Source: an uncultured Oscillospiraceae bacterium (lineage in GTDB: Bacteria > Bacillota > Clostridia > Oscillospirales > Oscillospiraceae). From it: DNA of 42,824 nucleotides. The notes under the pieces were generated by a model. That model ran no database searches. It saw only the letters and a program-made list of their open reading frames with translations, and was not told the origin of the DNA. Shown here in pieces: positions 25,260-32,401 of this stretch (within the stretch, counting starts at the first letter, position 1; each line of letters begins with the position of its first letter). The translations under genes were made by a program, and so were the position numbers. The stretch lies in assembly GCA_947627735.1 (NCBI GenBank), contig CANQXG010000019.1:1-42824 (forward strand), read 5' to 3'.

Positions 25260-28010
25260 TTACAGGTCGGTGTAGTTCACGGCCTTGCCGTTCAGGCTGA
25301 CGCAGGCGCCATAGTGACCGTTGTGCTTGGTCTCGAACACGCCCGTGCCCTTCGCGGCGACACCGTCCACAGCGCTGGCCTCGATGGCGACCGTGCCATG
25401 ACGGGCCTGGCCGATGCAGCCGTTGTAGTTGTTGTGCCGCAGGTAGAAGTAACCAGCAGCGAAGGTACCGGCGTCCTTGCCTTCCTTATTGATGCCGCGG
25501 CAGGCGGGGACGTAGGTGAAGCCGCCGTGAGCCAGGGTGCCGTCCGGGTTCATGTAGTACCACAGAGCGCGGCCGGACTCGACCCACTGGTTCTTGACCA
25601 TCTCGCCCTTGTTGAAGTAATACCACTCGCCGCTGGCGGTCTCGACCCAGCCGGTGCCGGAGGCGGGGGCGGTGGGAACGTCTTCCTCTTCCTCATAGCC
25701 CACCAGAGCGGCCTTCAGGTCGTCGATGGACTTCTGGATGCCGGTGGCATTCTTCTGCGGAGCAATAGCCTGCTGATAGGCGTCCATCAGCTTCTGCAGA
25801 GCCTCGTCGCTGAGCTGGCCGCTGAGCTGCGCCCGCAGGGCACGGTTGATCTCGGTGTTCAGCTCGGTGATCTTCTCGCCGGTCACGTCGGTGGCCGCAG
25901 CGTCCTTGCCGCCCACGGTGACCTTGTCCATCTTCACGGAGGCGTCGCCCTGGGTGCTAACAGAGATCTTGTCGCCGATGGAGCTGAGGGTCAGAGTGCC
26001 GTTGGTGACAGTCAGGTCGCCCTTGGTGATCTGGCTCAGAGCCGCGGTGATGTCGCTGCCGACGAAGTAGTAGCCGTCGGTCTCACCCAGCGGGGACTGA
26101 TAAGTAGTAGGCTCAGTCTGGGTGTCCTCGACGCTGGCGACCACAGAACCCTCGGCAACATACGCCGCCTCGGTGAGATTGCTGGCGTTGTCAGGATTGA
26201 AAGCGCCGCCGGTGATCACGTTCTTCACTTCGCTGATGGTAACAGTGCCGGCAAAGGTGCCGCCGCTGATGGCCACGTCGGAGTGGTGCTCGGTACTGAT
26301 GGTGACGTCTTCATACTCGCCGCCGGAGATGGTCAGATCGATCTCGTCAGCGATAGTATTGCCGATCTTGGTAGTGCCGCCGACGGTGGCGTTCAGGGTG
26401 ACCTTGCCGTTGCCGGTGATGGTCAGATCGCTGCCCACCTCGCCGGTGACGCTGGCGGTCTTGCCAAGGGTGATGGTCACGCTCCCAGCGACCTCGCCGC
26501 TGATGTCGGCGTCGCCGGTCACGGTGACGTCACCGGTGACCACGCCGGCCATAGTGACGGAACCGGCGAAGCTGTCGATCACAGAAACGATGGAGTCGGC
26601 GTCCACAGAGGCGGAAACCGTGCCAGTGCCGGAGGCAGAGCCGGTCAGAGCCAGCTGGCTATAGGTGTTCACCAGGGAAACGCTGGCATTCTTGCCCGTG
26701 GCAGCCGTAACGTTGATTTTGCCGCTGCCACTGCCGATGATGTTGCCGTTATTGGTGAAGGAGACCTTCGCGTCGGTGACGGTGATGCTGTTGGCCCCCA
26801 TGTCAAGGATGTGGCCGGCCATGTCGATGGTCAGATTCTTGCCGATATTAACAGGCTCACCCGGTTTGACATCGGACAGCAGGACGATGGTGTCGCCCGC
26901 CTTGGCTTCCTTGATAGCATCGGCGAGGGTCTCATACTCCTTGTCGCCGATCTTCGCCTCGGCGCCGGTGCCCTCAGCGCTCTCGGTGACTTCCTTACCG
27001 TCCACGGTGACCGTGCCGGCTGTCGTAGCCTTGCTGACCGTCACGCCGGGATTCAGCTTGCCGAACGCGGCGTCGCCCTGCAGGACATTGGCGCTGTCGC
27101 CGGAGGTCAGCTCGTCGACCGCGCTCTCCACAGCGGCCTTGCCCACCAGGAAGTAGGGGCTACCATCTTCGGTGATCTTCGCGACGGTGGCGCCCTTCGC
27201 GGTGTCCTGGATATTAAAGCCAGCATCATCGGTAATGAACTTGCCGCCGCTGATGAAGCCGGGGACGCTGCCGCCGGCGATCTTGCCGTCGAAGGTGCCG
27301 CCGGTGACGGAGATGGTGTTGTCACGTTTGCCCTGGCCAACAGTCAGAGCGGTGTCATTGCCGGCGATATAGCCGTTGCTGATCGCGATGGTGCCGGAGC
27401 CAGCGACATTAACGCCGGTGCCCACAGCCGTGCCGGGCTTGCCTTCGGTCGTAAGCTCGCAGCCGATGTAGCCGCCGCTGACGGTCAGGCTCGCGGTGCC
27501 GCTGATCGCCACGGCATCGCCGGCGACCTCATAGACGACGTTGCCGCCGCTGATGGTCACGGAACCCTTGTTGGCGGTGATAGAGCCGGTGGTACCGCTG
27601 GCGACGGCCACCGTGCCGGTGCTGGTGATGTCGCCGTGAACAGTGCCGTTGACGGTCAGGGAGCCGCCGTCGGCGACCGTGATGTCGCCGGCCAGCACGC
27701 CCTCGCCGTTGATGGTCAGGCTGCCGCCCTTGGCGACCGTGATGCTGCCGGTCAGGGCCTTATCCTTGGCGATGGTGAGGGTCAGCGTCCAGTCCACGTC
27801 CTTGGCGGGCCAATCCAGGTCCGCGCCCACGGAAATTGCGGCGTTCTTTGCGTTCACCGCGTCATTCAGGGCCGTCTGGTTGGTATCCTGAATGTCCGCG
27901 ACAGGAGCAGGCTCATCAGCACTAACAGGCTCGTCAGCCGCGAAGGCCGGGACGCACAGAGACAGAGCCATGATCAGCGCCAAGAGCATGCTGAGTACAC
28001 GTTTTGTCAT
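25260..28010 (-). CDS. Secreted surface protein with beta-helix-like repeats and a C-terminal cell-wall-binding repeat
   Basis: This 916-residue protein has a clear signal peptide (MTKRVLSMLLALIMALSLCV, cut after AFA). Residues of about 60-650 are rich in short Gly/Thr/Ser/Val repeats of the type GGSLTVNGTVHGDIT and ISGGTFAGTVTIS, suggesting a stacked beta-solenoid as in adhesins. A charged helical region follows (about 690-760, LSDEALQKLMDAYQQAI). A choline-binding-type repeat follows (GTGWVETASGEWYYFNKGEM, then WYYMNPDGT). The end is a Cys-containing domain, HNNYNGCIGQARHG...HYGACVSL. GGAGG is nine bases from the chosen ATG; the open frame extends upstream only through the switch region. 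An adhesin or colonisation role is inference. Confidence 0.85.
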   Translation of the reverse strand: MTKRVLSMLLALIMALSLCVPAFAADEPVSADEPAPVADIQDTNQTALNDAVNAKNAAISVGADLDWPAKDVDWTLTLTIAKDKALTGSITVAKGGSLTINGEGVLAGDITVADGGSLTVNGTVHGDITSTGTVAVASGTTGSITANKGSVTISGGNVVYEVAGDAVAISGTASLTVSGGYIGCELTTEGKPGTAVGTGVNVAGSGTIAISNGYIAGNDTALTVGQGKRDNTISVTGGTFDGKIAGGSVPGFISGGKFITDDAGFNIQDTAKGATVAKITEDGSPYFLVGKAAVESAVDELTSGDSANVLQGDAAFGKLNPGVTVSKATTAGTVTVDGKEVTESAEGTGAEAKIGDKEYETLADAIKEAKAGDTIVLLSDVKPGEPVNIGKNLTIDMAGHILDMGANSITVTDAKVSFTNNGNIIGSGSGKINVTAATGKNASVSLVNTYSQLALTGSASGTGTVSASVDADSIVSVIDSFAGSVTMAGVVTGDVTVTGDADISGEVAGSVTITLGKTASVTGEVGSDLTITGNGKVTLNATVGGTTKIGNTIADEIDLTISGGEYEDVTISTEHHSDVAISGGTFAGTVTISEVKNVITGGAFNPDNASNLTEAAYVAEGSVVASVEDTQTEPTTYQSPLGETDGYYFVGSDITAALSQITKGDLTVTNGTLTLSSIGDKISVSTQGDASVKMDKVTVGGKDAAATDVTGEKITELNTEINRALRAQLSGQLSDEALQKLMDAYQQAIAPQKNATGIQKSIDDLKAALVGYEEEEDVPTAPASGTGWVETASGEWYYFNKGEMVKNQWVESGRALWYYMNPDGTLAHGGFTYVPACRGINKEGKDAGTFAAGYFYLRHNNYNGCIGQARHGTVAIEASAVDGVAAKGTGVFETKHNGHYGACVSLNGKAVNYTDL

Positions 28011-28052
28011 TGTTTGATGTCCTCCTAATAAAATAGTTTTTCGAGCCCTTCT

Positions 28053-28081
28053 CACCATAGAATTCACATTCTGTGGTATGT
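28053..28081. repeat. Inner inverted repeat of the promoter switch (IRL)
   Basis: This is a 29-base repeat matching the reverse complement of 28303-28331 at 27 of 29 positions. It is itself a dyad: arms ACCATAGA and TCTGTGGT around the 8-base centre ATTCACAT, with an asymmetric ATGT tail on the inner side. Two 8-base arms around an 8-base crossover region is the expected form of a tyrosine recombinase site. Confidence 0.88.
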
Positions 28082-28302
28082 ACACGGAATTTACTTCCTC
28101 CGAGCCCAGCTTTACGAGGATGATTATAGCCCGCTTCCCTAAAAAAAGCAAGGGGAAATTCAAAAAAAGTTTAATTTTTTACATACCAAAGGCGCTTGAG
28201 GCCCTGTCGCGCGGCCCCAAGCGGACTTGTTGTGCGCTTTTCACAGCTTTTCGGCCCGATTTTCTCCCACGCGGGAGAAAACTTGTGCCGCGCCGCGAAC
28301 GC
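28082..28302. promoter_or_regulatory. Predicted invertible promoter segment controlling the surface protein
   Basis: This 221-bp non-coding segment lies between 29-bp inverted repeats, and an intact tyrosine recombinase gene ends just outside it. It contains one strong promoter, directed at the surface-protein gene (28123-28151), and a 9-bp hairpin TTTTCTCCC / GGGAGAAAA (28260-28281) near the far end. That hairpin could block transcripts coming from the recombinase gene. In the other orientation the promoter would point into the 3' end of the recombinase gene, giving antisense RNA and leaving the surface protein silent. The assembled orientation is ON. Confidence 0.85.
28123..28151 (-). promoter_or_regulatory. 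Switch promoter, facing the surface-protein gene
   Basis: On the minus strand TTGCTT (28146-28151) and TATAAT (28123-28128) are 17 bases apart. Transcription should start near 28116 and cross the inner inverted repeat, giving a leader of about 105 bases to the ATG at 28010. Confidence 0.85.
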
Positions 28303-28331
28303 ACATACCACAGATTGTGAATTCTGTGGTG
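28303..28331. repeat. Outer inverted repeat of the promoter switch (IRR)
   Basis: Inverted copy of 28053-28081. On the minus strand its arms ACCACAGA and TCTGTGGT are a perfect 8-base inverted pair around ATTCACAA. The two sites share the central ATTCACA and differ at one arm base and the last centre base. It lies 4 bases from the recombinase stop codon (28336-28338). Confidence 0.88.
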
Positions 28332-28335
28332 TTTT

Positions 28336-29175
28336 TTATGTCAGAAAGGCCAGCTGATCCATCTGCCGGCGCTGCTCCCCCGGCGTCCGGGCGGTGTAGA
28401 TGCGCGTCGTCTCCACGCTGGAATGGCCCAGGATGTCCGCCAGGCGCACGATGTCCCGGAACTTGCTGTAATAGGTCCGGGCGAAGAGGTGGCGCAGGTT
28501 GTGGGGGAACACTTTATTTAATAGTACCCCCGCCCGGGCCGCTAAGCGCTTCATGCTCTTCCAGAGGTTGCTCCGGTCCAGGGGCTTTCCGCTGGCGGTG
28601 ATAAAGATTTGACCGCTGGTTATCCCCCTGTTACGGCAATAGGAGATAAGGAGTTTGCACAGCTTCTTCGGCAGCAGCAGCATCCGTATCTTCCCCTTGG
28701 ACCTGATCTCCACTTTTCCCGCCCTCGCGGCCTCCAATGTGATGAAATTCAGCTCGCTGACCCGGGCGCCGGTGGCCCCCAGTGTCTGCAGCGCCAGGGC
28801 CAGGCGGGCGTCGCCGGTGCGCTTCGCCGTATGCACCAGCTTTTCATACTCGGCGCGGGTCATCTCCCGCTCCGGGGCCATGAAAACTCTGCGCTGGACC
28901 TTCATCAGGCGAAGCCGCCATTCACGGTATCCGCTCATATCCAGCAGCTTATTCACCGCCGTGAGCACCCCGTTCACCGTGGCCGGGGCCATGCCCGAGG
29001 CGGCCAGGTCCTGTTTGAAGGCCACCAGCGCCGCCTTGCCGGGCACCTGGCCGCCGCAGTAGGCCGCCAGCCGCCGCGCCGCCGTCATATACTTCACCAC
29101 CGTCGCCGCCGCGCACTCGTCCTCCACGAGCCTCCGGCGGAAATTCTCCAGGGTCTGTTCGTTCAGCACCAACAT
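28336..29175 (-). CDS. Tyrosine recombinase, predicted invertase of the adjacent promoter switch
   Basis: This 279-residue protein carries a full catalytic set: Arg138 (ATGARVSEL), Lys at about 160-162 (RSKGK), His225 and Arg228 (HNLRHLF), His251 (LGHSS) and nucleophile Tyr260 (TTRIYT). The N-terminal SAM-like domain covers about 8-85. It resembles XerC/D-type site-specific recombinases. Its stop codon is 4 bases from the 29-bp inverted repeat. That placement, and the pair of dyad sites around a promoter, indicate that it flips the segment. The ATG at 29175 has GGAGG eight bases upstream; an ATG five codons earlier overlaps that site. No phage or element genes lie nearby. Confidence 0.9.
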   Translation of the reverse strand: MLVLNEQTLENFRRRLVEDECAAATVVKYMTAARRLAAYCGGQVPGKAALVAFKQDLAASGMAPATVNGVLTAVNKLLDMSGYREWRLRLMKVQRRVFMAPEREMTRAEYEKLVHTAKRTGDARLALALQTLGATGARVSELNFITLEAARAGKVEIRSKGKIRMLLLPKKLCKLLISYCRNRGITSGQIFITASGKPLDRSNLWKSMKRLAARAGVLLNKVFPHNLRHLFARTYYSKFRDIVRLADILGHSSVETTRIYTARTPGEQRRQMDQLAFLT

Positions 29176-29192
29176 CGTCCGTACCTCCATAA

Positions 29193-29235
29193 AAAATCAA
29201 TGTGCCGGTCCTATTGTTCCCGACACATTGATTTT
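29193..29235 (-). terminator. Hairpin in the leader of the recombinase gene (terminator or attenuator)
   Basis: Arms AAAATCAATGTGCCGG (29193-29208) and CCGACACATTGATTTT (29220-29235) match at 15 of 16 positions. On the minus strand the hairpin ends in six T, immediately followed by the recombinase ribosome binding site ATGGAGG. It comes after a separate strong pyk terminator, so it may control recombinase expression rather than end pyk. Confidence 0.65.
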
Positions 29236-29244
29236 ATAACAAAG

Positions 29245-29274
29245 AAAAGACCCGCGGCGGACCGCGGGTCTTTT
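29245..29274 (-). terminator. Terminator of pyk
   Basis: Perfect 13-base arms, AAAAGACCCGCGG (29245-29257) and CCGCGGGTCTTTT (29262-29274), lie 16 bases after the pyk stop. Confidence 0.9.
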
Positions 29275-29290
29275 GCTATCCGATTGTACG

Positions 29291-30724
29291 TCAGAGCAGG
29301 TCGTCGTCCTCGATGACGTGGGCCTTCAGCAGGTTCGTCTCCCCCGCCCGGCCCAGGGGCACGCCCGCGGTGATGACCACCGTGTCGCCCTTCTTCACCA
29401 GGCCCTCCTTCACCGCCACCTCGCAGGCCATGGCCATGATCCGGTCCGTGGAGGTCACCTCCCCCGTCAGCACCGGCACCACGCCCCAGCTCAGCGCCAG
29501 CTGGCGGCGGACCTTCTCATGCATGGTCAGCGCCACCACCGGACACTCCGGCCGGAACCGGGCGATCATGCGGGCCGTGTGGCCGGAGGCCGTGGCGGTG
29601 AGGATGGCCACGGCGTTCAGGTCCTTGGCCGTGAGGCAGCTGGTGTGGGTGATGGCGTCGTTGATGCTGGGCGCGGGCGCCAGGGCGAACTCCTCGAACT
29701 GCTTCCAGTGGGGCGCCGCCGCCTCCGCCTCCATGACGATGTCCCGCATGGCCGTGATGGCCTCGATGGGATACTTGCCGCTGGCCGTCTCGCCGGAGAG
29801 CATGACGCAGCTGGTGCCGTCGAACACCGCGTTGGCCACGTCCGACACCTCCGCCCGGGTGGGCCGGGGGTTGCGGATCATGGAGTCCAGCATCTGGGTG
29901 GCGGTGATCACCGTCTTGCCCTCCAAAAGGCACTTGTGGATCATCCGCTTCTGGATGATGGGCACCCGCGCCGCCGGCACCTCCACCCCCAGGTCGCCCC
30001 GGGCCACCATCACGCCGTCCGCCGCGGAGATGATCTCGTCCAGGTTGTCCACGCCCTCCTGGTTCTCGATCTTGGCGATGATCTTCACCCGATCGCCGCC
30101 GCACTCATGGAGCACCCGGCGTATCTCCTGCACGTCCGACGCCTTGCGGACGAAGGACGCGGCGATGTAGTCGAAGTCGTTCTCCACGCCGAAGCGCAGG
30201 TCCTCGATGTCCTTCTCCGTGACCGCGGGCAGCTGGATCTGGGCGCCGGGGATGTTGATGGACTTGTGGTTGGAAAGGCCGCCGCCGTTCTCCACCACAC
30301 AGTGGATGTCCCGGCCGTCGATCTTCTCCACCCGCATAGCCACCAGGCCGTCGTCGATCAGGATCTCCTGGCCCACGGCGACCTCCTTATGTAAGTTTAC
30401 ATAACTCACGGACACCCGGTGCTGGTCCCCGGGCACATCGTCCGTGGTGAGGGTGAAGCTGTCCCCGGCGGCCAGGGTGATGGGGCCGTCGGCAAAGGTG
30501 CGGATGCGGATCTCCGGCCCCTTGGTGTCCAGGATGGTGGCCACCGGGCGGCGGATGGAGTCCCGGACGGCGTTGAGCCGATGGAGCCGCTCCAGGTGCT
30601 CGGCGTGGGTGCCGTGAGAGAAATTGAACCGGGCGCCGTCCATGCCGGCGCGGATAAGCCCGCGGATCATTTCCTCGCTGTCCACCGCCGGACCAAGGGT
30701 GCAGATGATCTTCGTCTTTCTCAT
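29291..30724 (-). CDS. pyk: Pyruvate kinase
   Basis: This 477-residue cytoplasmic enzyme converts phosphoenolpyruvate and ADP to pyruvate and ATP, the last step of glycolysis. It starts MRKTKIICTLGPA and has GARFNFSHGTHAEH (substrate/K+ binding), ILDTKGPEIR, the catalytic Lys block VKIIAKIENQEGVDN, MVARGDLGVE, and ATQMLDSMIRNPRPTRAE. The C-terminal domain (about 360-477) is present, but no extra PEP-utiliser domain follows. AGGAGG lies upstream of the ATG, and a TATAAT (30764-30769) may be its -10. An AT-rich perfect palindrome, TTATGTAA-GT-TTACATAA, sits inside the gene at 30387-30404. Confidence 0.97.
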   Translation of the reverse strand: MRKTKIICTLGPAVDSEEMIRGLIRAGMDGARFNFSHGTHAEHLERLHRLNAVRDSIRRPVATILDTKGPEIRIRTFADGPITLAAGDSFTLTTDDVPGDQHRVSVSYVNLHKEVAVGQEILIDDGLVAMRVEKIDGRDIHCVVENGGGLSNHKSINIPGAQIQLPAVTEKDIEDLRFGVENDFDYIAASFVRKASDVQEIRRVLHECGGDRVKIIAKIENQEGVDNLDEIISAADGVMVARGDLGVEVPAARVPIIQKRMIHKCLLEGKTVITATQMLDSMIRNPRPTRAEVSDVANAVFDGTSCVMLSGETASGKYPIEAITAMRDIVMEAEAAAPHWKQFEEFALAPAPSINDAITHTSCLTAKDLNAVAILTATASGHTARMIARFRPECPVVALTMHEKVRRQLALSWGVVPVLTGEVTSTDRIMAMACEVAVKEGLVKKGDTVVITAGVPLGRAGETNLLKAHVIEDDDLL

Positions 30725-31006
30725 GGTAGGCCTCCTGTATGCAATAAATTGTCGTTATTTTGCATTATACAACACTTTTCCCCACATTTCCATACTCTCC
30801 GGTCCGTTTGCCGCCCTTTGGCGCAACTTTTCCGGGAAAATATGCGCGGCCCGGTCCCATTCCAGCAAAATTTGGCTTTCATAAGGCCGGGGAAAATGCA
30901 GAACATAGTGTCGGACCATTCAAAAGGGCGGCATTGCGAAATGGCGTCCCGCCGTTTCGGACAGCCGATCCTTCCGGTCCAATGCAACGGAAAGGAGTTA
31001 AGAAAA

Positions 31007-31204
31007 ATGGCGAAGAATTCCAACCAGCTCGTGAACCCCAACGCCCGCGAGGCGATGAACCGGTTCAAGATGGAAGCCGCCTCTGAGGTGGGCGTCAGCC
31101 TGAAGCAGGGCTACAACGGCGACCTGACCAGCCGTCAGGCCGGTTCCGTCGGCGGCCAGATGGTCAAGAAGATGATCGAGGCCTACGAGAACGGCATGAA
31201 GTAA
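31007..31204 (+). CDS. Small acid-soluble spore protein, alpha/beta type
   Basis: This 65-residue protein is MAKNSNQLVNPNAREAMNRF followed by KMEAASEVGVSL and LTSRQAGSVGGQMVKKMIEAYE. These are the two conserved helices of alpha/beta SASPs, which coat DNA in the spore core. The EAASEVGV segment matches the GPR protease cleavage site used at germination. AAAGGAG lies 10 bases upstream of the ATG. It stands alone with its own terminator and is probably made in the forespore under sigma G; I could not assign a clear sigma-G promoter. It shows that the organism can sporulate. Confidence 0.95.
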   Translation: MAKNSNQLVNPNAREAMNRFKMEAASEVGVSLKQGYNGDLTSRQAGSVGGQMVKKMIEAYENGMK

Positions 31205-31222
31205 GCTCCGCTGTAAAGCATG

Positions 31223-31254
31223 GCGGCGCGGCAGTTATCTGCCGCGCCGCTTTT
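31223..31254 (+). terminator. Terminator of the SASP gene
   Basis: Perfect 12-bp arms, GCGGCGCGGCAG (31223-31234) and CTGCCGCGCCGC (31239-31250), with a TTAT loop and then TTTT. Confidence 0.93.
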
Positions 31255-31279
31255 CCATATTTCCTCTGTCTGTCAGCCG

Positions 31280-32401
31280 TCAGACCTCGTCCACCAGCCG
31301 CTCCAGCTCCGCCGTCACCTGGGGCAGGACCCGCTCCAGGGCATAGGGCGCCGCGTCGGCCCGGGCGGTGCGGCCCAGACGCTCGCACAGCCCGGGGTCG
31401 TCCATCAGCCGCCTCACGGCGGCGGCGAACGCTGCCTCGTCGCCGTAGGGATAGAGCAGGCCGTTCTCCCCGTCCCGGATCAGGTCCGTGTGCCCCTTCA
31501 CCGCGCTGGCCGCCACCGGGAGGGAGGCGTGCATCGCCTCCATCACGTTGAAGGGCAGCCCCTCGCTGCGGCTGGCGGGCACGGCGGCGTCCGCCGCAGC
31601 GTACCAGCTCGCCATATCCCCCGCCTCGCCGGGGAAGAGGACCCGCCGGCCCAGCCCCAGCCGGGCGGCCTCGGCCTGGCACGCTCCCAGGGTGCCGCCC
31701 TCTCCGGGCAGGACCAGCACCGCCCGCTCCGGCAGCAGGGCCATGGCCCGGATGAGCACGGCCTGGCTCTTGCGGGCGGAGAACTCCGCCGGATAGACCA
31801 TCACGAAGTCGTCCGGCCCTATGCTCCAGGCGGCCCGCTGCCGCCGTCCGGCCTCCGGCCCCGCCGGCTCCAGGCGGGCGAAGTCCACCCCCATGCCGGG
31901 GATGACGGCCACCCGCTTGCCCAGCTTTTTGGCCCGGGCCAGGTCCAGGTCCCACCGGTTCATGGTCAGCAGCAGGTCGGTCTGGCCCGCCGTGAGCCTC
32001 TCCGCCGCCAGCAGCACCGCCCGCCGGAGGGCAGGCGTATCATCATCGAACAGATACCCATGGACGGTGTTCACCAGTCTGGGCCGGTCTTTCATGCCCA
32101 TGACCGCCAGGCGGGTGAAGAAGGCCGCCAGGGACGTGTGGGTGGAGATGAGGTCATACCCCTCCCGGCAGATCTCCCGGCGCAGCATGGCCGCGGCGCG
32201 GAAGTTGGCGGGGGCGCTCATGCGCTTTTCCAGCGGCAGGGATATGACCCGGTCCGCCTCCGGCATATCCGGCGCCGGCCCGCCGCAGGCCAAGGTCACC
32301 CGCCAGCCCCGGTCCCGGAACCAGCGCAGATAGGGCAGGTGGAACCGCCGGATATGGGAAAAGGTGGAGGCCGTGAAGAGCACGCTGCCTGCCGTCCTCA
32401 C
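31280..32401 (-). CDS. GT4-family glycosyltransferase
   Basis: This 373-residue cytoplasmic or membrane-associated enzyme adds a sugar to a lipid-linked polysaccharide intermediate. The N-terminal Rossmann domain begins VLFTASTFSHIRRFHLPYLR and contains VNTVHGYLF. The C-terminal domain shows MVYPAEFSARKSQAVLIRAM and the nucleotide-sugar motif PASRSEGLPFNVMEAMHASL (the EX7E pattern). The start is a GTG overlapping the TGA of the sugar transferase (GTGA), so it is the last gene of that operon. The long in-frame extension upstream lies inside that gene and is not real. The sugar and linkage are unknown. Confidence 0.88.
   Translation of the reverse strand: MRTAGSVLFTASTFSHIRRFHLPYLRWFRDRGWRVTLACGGPAPDMPEADRVISLPLEKRMSAPANFRAAAMLRREICREGYDLISTHTSLAAFFTRLAVMGMKDRPRLVNTVHGYLFDDDTPALRRAVLLAAERLTAGQTDLLLTMNRWDLDLARAKKLGKRVAVIPGMGVDFARLEPAGPEAGRRQRAAWSIGPDDFVMVYPAEFSARKSQAVLIRAMALLPERAVLVLPGEGGTLGACQAEAARLGLGRRVLFPGEAGDMASWYAAADAAVPASRSEGLPFNVMEAMHASLPVAASAVKGHTDLIRDGENGLLYPYGDEAAFAAAVRRLMDDPGLCERLGRTARADAAPYALERVLPQVTAELERLVDEV

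Noticed and set aside
26200-27800. Repeated-looking DNA considered as a CRISPR or satellite array
   Set aside because: The repeats are degenerate at DNA level and follow codon frame; they encode the beta-repeat region of the surface protein.
25227-28028. 933-residue plus-strand frame opposite the surface protein
   Set aside because: Its repetitiveness mirrors the repeats of the real gene; no signal peptide or ribosome binding site.
28011-28163. Upstream extension of the surface-protein frame across the inner repeat
   Set aside because: The ATG at 28010 starts a perfect signal peptide with GGAGG nine bases away; the extension has no signals and would cross the switch site.
29193-29235. Considered as a second recombinase inversion site
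   Set aside because: Its arms form one local hairpin with an 11-base loop and share no sequence with the 29-bp switch repeats; no distant inverted partner was seen.
30419-31006. Upstream extension of the SASP reading frame
   Set aside because: It runs through the pyk 5' region; the SASP start at 31007 has AAAGGAG and matches the family start.
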